Assembly: GCA_036275365.1 (NCBI GenBank)
Contig: DASUDX010000070.1
Location: 1-23,565, forward strand
DNA length: 23,565 nucleotides
Direction of reading: 5' to 3'
DNA from: DASUDX01 sp036275365
GTDB taxonomy: Bacteria > Pseudomonadota > Gammaproteobacteria > Nevskiales > Nevskiaceae
Positions 7,363-14,119 of this stretch are shown here, piece by piece. Below the pieces are notes generated by a model that ran no database searches, was not told where the DNA came from, and saw only the letters and a list, made by a program, of their open reading frames with translations. Positions within the stretch are counted from its first letter, which is position 1. Every line of letters begins with the position of its first letter. The position numbers were made by a program, and so were the translations under genes.

Positions 7363-8701
7363 GCAGATCGATGCGGGTGATCAGGCCGACGAAGCGGCCC
7401 TGATCGGCCACCACGGCGACATGATCGCGCTGGAAGATCGGAATCAGATCGGCCACCGCGGCCGAGGATGAGATCGTCTCCACCTGCGGCACCATGGCGC
7501 TGTCCACGCGGTCGCGGAAGCGCGCCGGGTCGGACTGCACCCGCAGCAGCAGATCGGATTCGTCGAGGATGCCGACCACCCGCTCGCCGTCCATCACCGG
7601 CAGCTGGCTGACATCGAACAGCTTCATCCGCCGATAGGCCTGCAGCAGGCTGTCGGCGGGGGCCAGCGTCGCCACCCCGCCTTCCTGGAAGCGGCGCACG
7701 ATCAGATCCACCAGGGTGCCGTGGCGCGGCCGCTCCAGGAGGCCCTGCTCGGCCATCCAGAAATCGTTGTACATCTTGGTCAGATACTTGTTGCCCGAGT
7801 CGCAGAGGAAGGTGACCACGCGCTTGGGCGCGCGCTGCTCGCGGCAGTAGCGCAGCGCCGCGGCAATCAGCGTGCCGCTGGAGGAGCCACCCAGCAGGCC
7901 CTCGCGGCGCAGCACCTCGCGGGCGGTGCGGAAGCTCTCGGCATCGGAGATGGCATAGGCCTTCCTGGCCAGCGCCAGCTCGCAGTTGGGCGGGATGAAA
8001 TCCTCGCCGATGCCTTCCACCAGCCAGGACCCGGGGGTGATGGTCTCGTTGCGCTCGACCAGGGGCTCGAGGATGGAGCCCACCGGATCGGCCAGCACCA
8101 TCTCCACATGGGGCGCCACCCGCTGGAAGTAGCGGCCGAGGCCGGTGAGGGTGCCGCCCGAGCCCACCCCCACCACCACCGCATCGAGCATCTGGCCGGT
8201 CTGCGCCCAGATCTCCGGACCGGTGGTGGCCTCGTGGGCGAGCGGGTTGGCCGGGTTGGCGAACTGGTTGACATAGAAGCTGCCGGGAATCTCCCGCGAC
8301 AGGCGCTCGGCAATGTCCTGGTAGTACTCCGGATGGCCCTTGCCGACATCGCTGCGGGTGATCCGGCAGTCGGCACCGAGCGCGCGCAGGTGCAGGATCT
8401 TCTCCTGCGCCATCTTGTCGGGGATCACCAGGATCAGCCGGTAGCCTTTCTGGGCCGCCACCAGGGCGAGGCCCAGCCCGGTGTTGCCGGCGGTGGCCTC
8501 GATCAGCGTGCCGCCGGGCTGGATGCGGCCCTCGCGCTCGGCCGCCTCGATCATCGACAGACCAATGCGGTCCTTGATCGAGCCGGTGGGATTCTGGTTT
8601 TCCAGCTTGACGAACAGCCGGCAGGGACCGCTATCGAGGTTCCTCAGCTCGACCAGCGGGGTGTTGCCGATGGTGGCGAGCACATGGCCGTCGCGCAGCA
8701 T
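7334..8701 (-). CDS. cbs: Cystathionine beta-synthase-type PLP enzyme with two CBS domains
   Basis: A 455-residue cytosolic enzyme. Residues 1-320 are a fold-type II PLP domain: ATIGNTPLVEL, the Schiff-base lysine K43 in NPTGSIKDR, EATAGNTGLGLA, VVGVGSGGTLTG for the PLP phosphate, then VEGIGEDFIPP and GLLGGSSSGT. The VEGIGxDFIP signature is that of cystathionine beta-synthase rather than CysK/CysM. The C-terminus (about 335-455) holds two CBS (Bateman) modules, FDVSQLPVMDGERVVGIL and DHVAVVADQGRFVGLITRID, likely a regulatory nucleotide or SAM site. The heme-binding N-terminal extension of animal enzymes is absent. Expected reaction: serine plus homocysteine to cystathionine (transsulfuration). 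The start at 8701 is preceded by AAGAGGAGA. It ends inside the convergent AddA-like gene. Confidence 0.88.
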   Translation of the reverse strand: MLRDGHVLATIGNTPLVELRNLDSGPCRLFVKLENQNPTGSIKDRIGLSMIEAAEREGRIQPGGTLIEATAGNTGLGLALVAAQKGYRLILVIPDKMAQEKILHLRALGADCRITRSDVGKGHPEYYQDIAERLSREIPGSFYVNQFANPANPLAHEATTGPEIWAQTGQMLDAVVVGVGSGGTLTGLGRYFQRVAPHVEMVLADPVGSILEPLVERNETITPGSWLVEGIGEDFIPPNCELALARKAYAISDAESFRTAREVLRREGLLGGSSSGTLIAAALRYCREQRAPKRVVTFLCDSGNKYLTKMYNDFWMAEQGLLERPRHGTLVDLIVRRFQEGGVATLAPADSLLQAYRRMKLFDVSQLPVMDGERVVGILDESDLLLRVQSDPARFRDRVDSAMVPQVETISSSAAVADLIPIFQRDHVAVVADQGRFVGLITRIDLLNYLRQQLG

Positions 8702-8732
8702 GTCCAGGGTCTCCTCTTGTCGTTGTGCCGCG

Positions 8733-8738
8733 AGGCTA
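8733..8738 (-). promoter_or_regulatory. Candidate extended -10 (TGCTAGCCT) for the CBS-type gene
   Basis: Minus strand TGC-TAGCCT fits the extended -10 form TGnTAnnnT and lies 31 nt upstream of the start at 8701, leaving room for the AAGAGGAGA ribosome site. It faces the orn promoter candidate 23 bp away, so the two promoters are back to back in the 94-bp divergent gap. Confidence 0.4.
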
Positions 8739-8761
8739 GCACGCGCCTCCGAGGCTTCTTG

Positions 8762-8767
8762 TAGGCT
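8762..8767 (+). promoter_or_regulatory. Candidate -10 element (TAGGCT) for orn
   Basis: TAGGCT, the same hexamer found before mlaD and the left-edge gene, lies 28 nt before the orn ATG and implies a leader of about 20 nt. No ideal -35 is visible. The call rests on recurrence of the hexamer and its position. Confidence 0.35.
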
Positions 8768-8795
8768 GAGGAATCTCCCGCGCGCCCGATGAGAC

Positions 8796-9362
8796 ATGAC
8801 GCCCAGCCCGCAGCATCTGATCTGGATCGACCTCGAGATGACCGGCCTGCTGCCGGAGCGTGATCGCATCATCGAGATGGCGGCGATCGTCACCGACAGC
8901 GAGCTGCAGGTGCTGGCCGAATCCCCGGTGCTGGTGGTGCACCAGAGCGAGACGGTGCTCGCCGGCATGGATGAGTGGAACACCCGCCAGCACGGCGGCT
9001 CCGGGCTGACCCAGCGGGTGCGCGAGAGCCGGCTCGACGAGGCCGCGGCGGAGCGCGAGATGCTGGCCTTTCTCGCCGCCTGGGTGCCGGCCGGGGCGTC
9101 GCCGATGTGCGGCAACAGCATCTGCCAGGACCGGCGCTTCCTCGCCCGCTGGATGCCGGCGCTGGAGCGCCACTTCCACTACCGCAATCTCGATGTGAGC
9201 ACGCTCAAGGAGCTGTGCCGGCGCTGGGCGCCGATGGTGGCGGCGGGCTACACCAAGCGCGGCAGCCATCTGGCGCTGGAGGATGTGCGCGAGTCGATCG
9301 AGGAGCTGCGCTGGTATCGCCAGCACTTCCTGCGTCTGCCCGAGCCGGTGGCGACGACCTAG
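8796..9362 (+). CDS. orn: Oligoribonuclease Orn
   Basis: A 188-residue DEDDh 3'-5' exoribonuclease that degrades very short RNAs, including the pGpG left after c-di-GMP breakdown. All catalytic residues sit at the same numbers as in E. coli Orn: D12 and E14 in WIDLEMTG, D112 in GNSICQDRRF, and H158 and D163 in SHLALEDVRES. The length is normal and the enzyme should be active. ATG 8796 begins MTPSPQHLIWIDLEMTG; an ATG at 8789 is out of frame. The stop TAG (9360-9362) interlocks with the stop of the convergent phoQ-like gene inside a CCTAGG palindrome, so there is no spacer for a conventional terminator between the two. Confidence 0.96.
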   Translation: MTPSPQHLIWIDLEMTGLLPERDRIIEMAAIVTDSELQVLAESPVLVVHQSETVLAGMDEWNTRQHGGSGLTQRVRESRLDEAAAEREMLAFLAAWVPAGASPMCGNSICQDRRFLARWMPALERHFHYRNLDVSTLKELCRRWAPMVAAGYTKRGSHLALEDVRESIEELRWYRQHFLRLPEPVATT

Positions 9363-10711
9363 GCCTGCAGGGCCACGCTCACCCGCGCGCCGCCGAGGCC
9401 CGAGCGCCCCAGTTCGATGCGCCCCTCGTAGGCCTTGACCAGCTCGTTGACCGCCGACAGGCCGATGCCCTGGCCGGGCTTCTGGGTGTCGGCGCGCACG
9501 CCGCGTTCGAGCAGCTCCTCCGGCTGCTCGGGAAAGCCCGGTCCGTCGTCCTCGACGCTGAGCTGCACCCAGCGGCCCTCGCGGACGAGGCTCAGGCGGA
9601 TGCGGCCGCCGCCGTACTTGGCGGCGTTCTCCAGCAGATTGCCGAACAGCTCGTAGAGATCGCCGGCGTCGGCGCGCACCCGCAGGGTCGCCGGCACCTC
9701 CAGCTCGAAGCGCGGCGGCTGCGGGGCGTAGACCTTGGAGAGGGCGGCCACCAGCTTGTCGAGGATCGGCCGCGGCGCCACCGGCTCGCTGAGCACCCGG
9801 CGCCCGGCGGTGGCCGCCTTGCGCAGCTGGTAGCCGGTGATCTGCTGCATCAGCCCCACCTGCTCGCGCAGGGTCTGCTGCAGGCTGGCGGCCAGCGAGC
9901 GCTCCTCGGTCAGTCCCTGGATCACCGCCAGCGGCGTCTTGAGGCTGTGGGCGAGATCGCCGAGCGCGTGGCGATAGCGGGTCTGCTGGGTGCGCTCGTT
10001 GCGGATCATCGCGTTGAGGCCCTCGGTAAGGGGAACCAGCTCCTCCGGGTACTGGCCGCCGATCTCCGGCTGGCCCCCGGCCTCCACCGCGCGCAGCTCG
10101 CGGGTCAGCCGCCGCAGCGGCGACAGACCCCAGTGCAGCACCATCAGCTGCACCGCCATCAGGCCGAAGGCGGCCCCGCCCAGCCAGCCCCACAGCGCGC
10201 GCCGGTAGGCGCCGAGCTGGCCCTGGTAGGCGGCGGCATCCTCCAGCACCACCACGGTGTAGCGCTGCGGGTCGTCGGCGAGATCGATCCAGCGCAGGCC
10301 GAAGGCAAGCGAGAAGGCGGCCGGCTGGCGCAGCTGCTCGAAGCGCCACTCGCCCACGCCCACCGGCGCCGGCGCCGGCATGTCCATGAACACGGTGGAG
10401 CTCCAGATCACCGTGCCGGCCTCGTCGTAGAGCAGGGCCTGCAGGCCGGAGGCCGGCTGCTTGAGGCGGGGGTCGGGCACCTCGGCGGTGGCGATGGTCA
10501 GATCGCCGATCTCGGTCGGCCGCGCCGCCGCCAGCAGGGCGTAGACCAGGCCCTCGAGCTTGTCCTGCTGGGTGCGCAGGGCGGTGTCGCGGAACACCCG
10601 GTCGAGCGCGAGCCCGGTGACCAGGAAGAAGGCCAGCAGCACCAGCGAGGCCGCCACCAGCAGGCGGCTGCGCAGCGAGGACGTCAGCAGCCGCCGGCGC
10701 AGCGGGTTCAT
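9359..10711 (-). CDS. phoQ: PhoQ-like sensor histidine kinase
   Basis: A 450-residue inner-membrane kinase. TM1 is at about 15-35, a periplasmic sensor at about 36-170, TM2 at about 172-193, then HAMP (SPLRRLTRELRAVEAGG). The phospho-acceptor is H255 in ALGDLAHSLKTPLAVI, and the ATPase boxes are GNLLENAAKYG (N box, N362), EDDGPGFPE (G1) and KPGQGIGLSAV (G2). HSLKTPLAV, the RVLSEPV segment and RGVRADTQKPGQGIGL match the PhoQ subfamily closely. The sensor lacks the run of acidic residues that gives enterobacterial PhoQ its divalent-cation and peptide sensing, so the stimulus may differ. It is the last gene of the operon, 7 bp after phoP. Its stop codon overlaps that of orn on the opposite strand. 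Confidence 0.87.
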   Translation of the reverse strand: MNPLRRRLLTSSLRSRLLVAASLVLLAFFLVTGLALDRVFRDTALRTQQDKLEGLVYALLAAARPTEIGDLTIATAEVPDPRLKQPASGLQALLYDEAGTVIWSSTVFMDMPAPAPVGVGEWRFEQLRQPAAFSLAFGLRWIDLADDPQRYTVVVLEDAAAYQGQLGAYRRALWGWLGGAAFGLMAVQLMVLHWGLSPLRRLTRELRAVEAGGQPEIGGQYPEELVPLTEGLNAMIRNERTQQTRYRHALGDLAHSLKTPLAVIQGLTEERSLAASLQQTLREQVGLMQQITGYQLRKAATAGRRVLSEPVAPRPILDKLVAALSKVYAPQPPRFELEVPATLRVRADAGDLYELFGNLLENAAKYGGGRIRLSLVREGRWVQLSVEDDGPGFPEQPEELLERGVRADTQKPGQGIGLSAVNELVKAYEGRIELGRSGLGGARVSVALQA

Positions 10712-10718
10712 GAGGGCC

Positions 10719-11396
10719 CTAGCTGCGCGGCAGGTCCCAGCGGTAGCCCGCGCCGCGCAGGGTGGTGATCGGGTTGAGAGTGGCGCCCGGATCCAGCTTG
10801 CTGCGCAGGCGGCGGATGAACACCTCGATCACATTGCTGTCGCGTTCCTCATCCTCGGCATACAGATGCTCGGCGAGGGTGGATTTGGAGACCACCTCGC
10901 CGGCGTGCAGGATCAGATACTCCAGCACCTTGAACTCGTAGGCGGTGAGCTCGACCGGACGATCATCGACCTGCACGGTCTTGGCGCTGCTGTCGACCAC
11001 GATCGGCCCGCAGCGCAGCTCCGGCTGGGCCCAGCCGCCGGCCCGGCGCACCAGGGCGCGGGCACGGGCCAGCAGCTCCTCGCGGTGGAAGGGCTTGACC
11101 AGATAGTCGTCGGCGCCGGCCTCCAGCCCTTCCACCTTGCTCTGCCAGCCATCGCGGGCGGTGAGGATCAGGATCGGGTAGGCGCGGCCGGCCTTGCGCG
11201 CCTTGCGGATGATCTCGATGCCGCCCGGGCCGGGCAGGCCGAGATCGACCACCGCGAAGTCCACCGGGTACTCGAGGGCCATGTAGAGCCCGTTCTCGCC
11301 GTCGGCGGCGAGATCGACCGTATAGCCCTCGTCAGCCAGGTGCTGGGCGACCTGGGCACGCAGATGCGGATCGTCTTCGATGACCAGGGCGCGCAT
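10719..11396 (-). CDS. phoP: PhoP-like OmpR-family response regulator
   Basis: A 225-residue two-domain regulator. The receiver (1-115) has the acidic pocket E7-D8-D9, phospho-acceptor D51 in VVDLGLPG, T79 and K101 in DDYLVKPFH. The winged-helix DNA-binding domain (about 128-222) has TAYEFKVLEYLI, the recognition-helix stretch RDSNVIEVFIRRLRSKL and the TLRGAGYRW wing. VVDLGLPG, LTARDGWQSKVEGL and the domain spacing are those of PhoP. It would receive phosphate from the adjacent PhoQ-like kinase. Its start lies 3 bp after the stop of the PepSY-like gene. OmpR-family regulators of this class bind direct repeats with an 11-bp period, and one lies at the head of this operon (12374-12390). Confidence 0.88.
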   Translation of the reverse strand: MRALVIEDDPHLRAQVAQHLADEGYTVDLAADGENGLYMALEYPVDFAVVDLGLPGPGGIEIIRKARKAGRAYPILILTARDGWQSKVEGLEAGADDYLVKPFHREELLARARALVRRAGGWAQPELRCGPIVVDSSAKTVQVDDRPVELTAYEFKVLEYLILHAGEVVSKSTLAEHLYAEDEERDSNVIEVFIRRLRSKLDPGATLNPITTLRGAGYRWDLPRS

Positions 11397-11399
11397 GGC

Positions 11400-11690
11400 T
11401 TATCCGTCGATGTGGAGGACGCGGACATTGCCGTCCTTGAGCAGTTTGACGCGGTAGCCGCGCCCGGCCGGATCGACGCTGAGCACGCGGCCGCCGCCGT
11501 TGAGGTCCTGGGCCATCCGCGCCGCCTCGCCCGGGCTGATCTGCGGCCGCAGCTCCGCGCGCCCCGGGGCCATCAGCTCGGTCTGCTCGGGCCGCTCCAG
11601 CAGCGGCCGGCGCAGCCGCTCCTGGGCCGGGCTCTCCGGCACCAGGGCCAGGCCCAGCAACAGCCCGAGAAGAACGGCCGTGCGCGTCAT
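11400..11690 (-). CDS. Small periplasmic PepSY-like protein
   Basis: A 96-residue protein. A signal peptide of about 23 residues ends SPAQ. The mature part has an Arg/Glu/Pro-rich linker and then a C-terminal module (about 51-96): ISPGEAARMAQDLNGG, GRVLSVDPAGRGYRVKLL and DGNVRVLHIDG. This helix-strand-strand pattern resembles a PepSY-type domain, often found next to two-component systems. It lies between the glycine-zipper gene (9-bp gap) and phoP (3-bp gap), so it is almost certainly co-transcribed and may modulate the sensor. That role is inference from position; the domain match is by pattern only. Confidence 0.7.
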   Translation of the reverse strand: MTRTAVLLGLLLGLALVPESPAQERLRRPLLERPEQTELMAPGRAELRPQISPGEAARMAQDLNGGGRVLSVDPAGRGYRVKLLKDGNVRVLHIDG

Positions 11691-11699
11691 GGCGGCAGT

Positions 11700-12314
11700 T
11701 TAGCGGCCCCAGCCGCCGTCGCGAACCGGACGCACATCCACATCCACCACCAGCCGCGCACCCGGGTCGTAGGGCAGGTGGGTGGTGTAGGTGCGGCCGT
11801 GATAGCGGTAGGTGACCTCGTAGCCGTCGATCCGGTCCTCATAGACGGTCTCGCGCACCCGCTCGCAGCGGGTCTCGTACCGGGTCGCCACCTCGTCATA
11901 GACCGGGGCGCTGCGCTCGATGGCGGCGCGCTGGCCGATGCCGGCGCCGATGATGGCGCCGAGCGCGGTGGCGGCATCCTTGCCCCGGCCCTTGCCAAAC
12001 TGATGCCCGACCACGCCGCCGGCGATGGCCCCGGCGAAGGCGCCGGCGGTGCCATTGTCCATCCAGTAGTCCTGGCGCACGCGCTGCACCGGCACCTCGT
12101 AGCAGGACTCGCGCGGCCGATTGACCCGCACGCTGCGGTACAGCGGCCGGCTGGCGATCACCTCGGCGTATTCGGTGTGACGGACGCTCGGGCTGCCGTG
12201 GCGGGGCTCGTAGCGGGCGCCGTCGTGATCGGCGCGGGCCGGCGCGCTCAGCAGCAGACCGCCCAGCAGGAGCAACGGAAGGGGAGACCGGATGGAGGGA
12301 CGGACCAGGGACAT
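11700..12314 (-). CDS. Exported glycine-zipper envelope protein
   Basis: A 204-residue protein and first gene of the phoPQ-like operon. The signal peptide is residues 1-28, ending ARA before DHD. Residues 88-130 hold a glycine zipper of the 17-kDa-antigen / 2TM type, with repeated small-xxx-small spacing in AGAFAGAIAGGVVG and ALGAIIGAGIG flanking a short basic hinge. C71 (SCYEVPVQR) and C150 (YETRCERV) probably form a disulfide in the periplasm. The C-terminal part is rich in Tyr, Arg and Val (GYEVTYRYHGRTYTT). Proteins of this class sit in or at the outer membrane; the precise job is unknown. I chose the ATG at 12314 over one at 12344 because GGAG lies 6 nt upstream and a normal signal peptide follows. 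Confidence 0.75.
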   Translation of the reverse strand: MSLVRPSIRSPLPLLLLGGLLLSAPARADHDGARYEPRHGSPSVRHTEYAEVIASRPLYRSVRVNRPRESCYEVPVQRVRQDYWMDNGTAGAFAGAIAGGVVGHQFGKGRGKDAATALGAIIGAGIGQRAAIERSAPVYDEVATRYETRCERVRETVYEDRIDGYEVTYRYHGRTYTTHLPYDPGARLVVDVDVRPVRDGGWGR

Positions 12315-12358
12315 GGGAGGCTCCAGAGCAGGGACGGTCAGCACCGTCCTGAGCCTGG

Positions 12359-12390
12359 ACGCTACGCCGCAGCCCTGAATCCGTCCTGAA
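12359..12390 (-). promoter_or_regulatory. Candidate PhoP-type box and promoter of the phoPQ-like operon
   Basis: On the minus strand, TTCAGG-ACGGA-TTCAGG (12390 to 12374) is a perfect 6-bp direct repeat with an 11-bp period, the architecture of PhoP and other OmpR-family sites. Nine nucleotides downstream is TAGCGT (12364-12359), a possible -10, so the repeat would cover the -35 region as in activated PhoP promoters. A third related half-site, CTCAGG, lies at 12353-12348. Start 12314 follows with GGAG. The half-site differs from the enterobacterial GTTTA core. Seen directly: the repeat and its spacing. Inferred: binding and autoregulation. Confidence 0.5.
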
Positions 12391-12391
12391 C

Positions 12392-13450
12392 TCAGGAGCG
12401 GGCCGCGCGCACCGTCACCGCGCTGCCCGGACTGAGCCGCTGCAGGCCGCTCACCACCACCTGCTCCCCGGCCTGCAGGCCTTCCAGCACCTCGGCCTGG
12501 CCATTGCGGCGCTCGCCCACCCGCAGCGTGCGCAGCTGGGCGCGGTTGTCGCCATCGATCACATAGACCTGCAGACGATCTCCGCTGGGGATGATCGCGG
12601 CCTCCGGGATTTCCAGCACCGGCTGGGCCTGGGTCACCGCCAGCCGGACCCGGGCGAACAGGCCCGGCCGCAGCCGGCCATCCGGGTTCTGCAGACGGGC
12701 GCGCACCCCGATCGAGCGGGTGTCATCGGCCACCCGCGGGTCCAGGGCATAGACCTCGCCCTCGAAACGCTCGCCGGGCAGGGCATCGACTTCCACCTGC
12801 AGCTTCTGACCGACGGCGAGCTGGGCCAGCGCCAGCTCCGGGACCCGGAAGTCGAGCTTCATCCGGCTCAGCGCCTCCACATTGACCAGGGCCTGTCCCG
12901 GGCTCACGAAATCGCCGGGGCTGACCTCGCGCAGACCGGTGACGCCAGCGAAGGGCGCCACGATCCGGGTCTTGGCGAGCTGGGCCTGGGCCAGCTGCAC
13001 GGCGGCCTGGTTGACGGCGAGACTGGCGCGCGCGGTATCGCGTTCCTGCACCGGCACCAGCCCGCCGGCGCTGAGCTGCTCGGCGCGCTCGGCGGTGCGT
13101 TCGGCCAGCGCCAGATTGGCGCGCGCCTGCTGCAGCTCGGCAGCCACGATCGAATCATCGAGCTGCACCAGCAGCTGGCCGGCGGTCACCGTCTGCCCCT
13201 CGTCGAAGGCGATGCGGGCGATCCGTCCGCCGATCTCCGGGGCCAGCGTGACCGACTCCTCGGCGCGCAGGCTGCCCACCGCGCTGAGCTCGCGGTCCCG
13301 GCTGCTGGGCGCGAGGGTCAGCGTCTCCACCAGGACCGGCGCGGCGGCCGGCCGGGCGGCGGCCTGGGCGGCCGGTGCGCTATCGCCTCCGCAGGCCGAC
13401 AGCAGGAGCAGGCCGGCAGCGAGCGAGACAGGGGCGGCAGGACGGAGCAT
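12392..13450 (-). CDS. RND-type efflux periplasmic adaptor lipoprotein (membrane fusion protein)
   Basis: A 352-residue protein starting with a lipoprotein signal (MLRPAAPVSLAAGLLLLSAC), lipobox LSAC with C20. A basic 10-residue extension from ATG 13480 is an alternative start; neither start has a good Shine-Dalgarno. Features in order: a lipoyl/barrel-sandwich half (LAPEIGGRIARIAFDEGQTV), an alpha-hairpin (about 95-145, AELQQARANLALAERTAERAEQL), the second lipoyl half (TRIVAPFAGVTGLREVSPGDFV), then beta-barrel and membrane-proximal domains with EIPEAAIIPSGD. It would link an inner-membrane RND pump to an outer-membrane channel. No pump gene lies downstream; the next gene on the strand is the glycine-zipper gene 77 bp away. 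Substrate unknown. Confidence 0.85.
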   Translation of the reverse strand: MLRPAAPVSLAAGLLLLSACGGDSAPAAQAAARPAAAPVLVETLTLAPSSRDRELSAVGSLRAEESVTLAPEIGGRIARIAFDEGQTVTAGQLLVQLDDSIVAAELQQARANLALAERTAERAEQLSAGGLVPVQERDTARASLAVNQAAVQLAQAQLAKTRIVAPFAGVTGLREVSPGDFVSPGQALVNVEALSRMKLDFRVPELALAQLAVGQKLQVEVDALPGERFEGEVYALDPRVADDTRSIGVRARLQNPDGRLRPGLFARVRLAVTQAQPVLEIPEAAIIPSGDRLQVYVIDGDNRAQLRTLRVGERRNGQAEVLEGLQAGEQVVVSGLQRLSPGSAVTVRAARS

Positions 13451-13619
13451 GGAGGATCGGGAGCGGGAAAAGGTGAGCATAGACCCGCGCGGCTGTCCGG
13501 GGTTCGCCGGCGGGTGCTCCGGTGGACGCGTCAAAGCCCTACAGCCGGTGGTTCCAAACGATGGCGGTGGGCGGCGCAGTGGCGGCCCACACTGGGGGCC
13601 AAACAACACGGAGGTTGTC

Positions 13620-14069
13620 ATGAAGCTGTCGAAGTCTCTGCTGCTGCCGGCCCTGCTGATCAGCACCTCGGTGCAGGCGGCAGGCCCGGTCACCGGCCTG
13701 CTGGCGGGCGTCAACCGTCAGATCGTGGGCGTCAATGGCCAGCTCGAGGGCCTCGGCACTCTGCTCGGCCTGCCACTGCCCAGCCTGCCCACGCTGCCGG
13801 ATCTCGGTCTGCCGCTGGCGGCCCCGTCCTCGGCCACCGCCAAGGCCCAGCCCAACAACCCGGCGCTGGCGCCGCTGACCGATCTCACCCAGCCGATCGG
13901 TGCCATGCTGGAGTCGGCGCTGGAGCCGCTGCCCGGTCTGACCGAGATTCCGAATCCGGGCCTGCCGGTGGTGCCGGATCCGATCGCCCGCGTCGATCTC
14001 AGCACGGTGGGGCCGTTCATCGACGACCTGACCGCCGATCTGCAGATCGACGGCGAGGGCAGCCCCTGA
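13620..14069 (+). CDS. Small secreted Leu/Pro-rich protein, unrecognised
   Basis: A 149-residue protein. MKLSKSLLLPALLISTSVQA is a textbook Sec signal peptide, and GGAGG lies 7 nt before the ATG, so expression and export are well supported. The mature chain has no cysteines or enzyme motifs. It consists of a Val/Gly-rich start (TGLLAGVNRQIVGVNGQ), Leu-Pro repeats (GLPLPSLPTLPDLGLPL), a possible amphipathic helix (IGAMLESALEPLPG) and an acidic C-terminus. No family is recognised. It is divergent from the adaptor lipoprotein gene across a 169-bp gap in which I see no convincing promoter, and it is followed by a GC-rich hairpin at 14080. Confidence 0.7.
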   Translation: MKLSKSLLLPALLISTSVQAAGPVTGLLAGVNRQIVGVNGQLEGLGTLLGLPLPSLPTLPDLGLPLAAPSSATAKAQPNNPALAPLTDLTQPIGAMLESALEPLPGLTEIPNPGLPVVPDPIARVDLSTVGPFIDDLTADLQIDGEGSP

Positions 14070-14079
14070 GCGCAGGCCA

Positions 14080-14101
14080 GCGCCGCGGATAGCCGCGGCG
14101 C
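14080..14101. terminator. GC-rich hairpin between convergent genes
   Basis: A perfect 9-bp inverted repeat GCGCCGCGG / CCGCGGCGC with an ATAG loop, in the 50-bp gap between the convergent secreted-protein and dnaJ-like genes. Neither strand has a T-tract after it, so it could be a bidirectional, U-less or Rho-assisted terminator, or just an mRNA-end stabiliser. Confidence 0.45.
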
Positions 14102-14119
14102 CACGATGGGCGCGCCCGC

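Noticed and set aside
10560..12389. Long plus-strand open frame opposite phoP/phoQ and neighbours
   Set aside because: The antisense translation is Ala/Gly/Gln/His-rich without domains, while the minus strand encodes PhoP, PhoQ and two signal-peptide proteins with ribosome sites and tight spacing.
13451..13714. Extended N-terminus of the efflux adaptor
   Set aside because: The extension runs into the upstream region of the divergent secreted-protein gene and would bury the lipoprotein signal. The lipobox spacing supports 13450 (or at most 13480).
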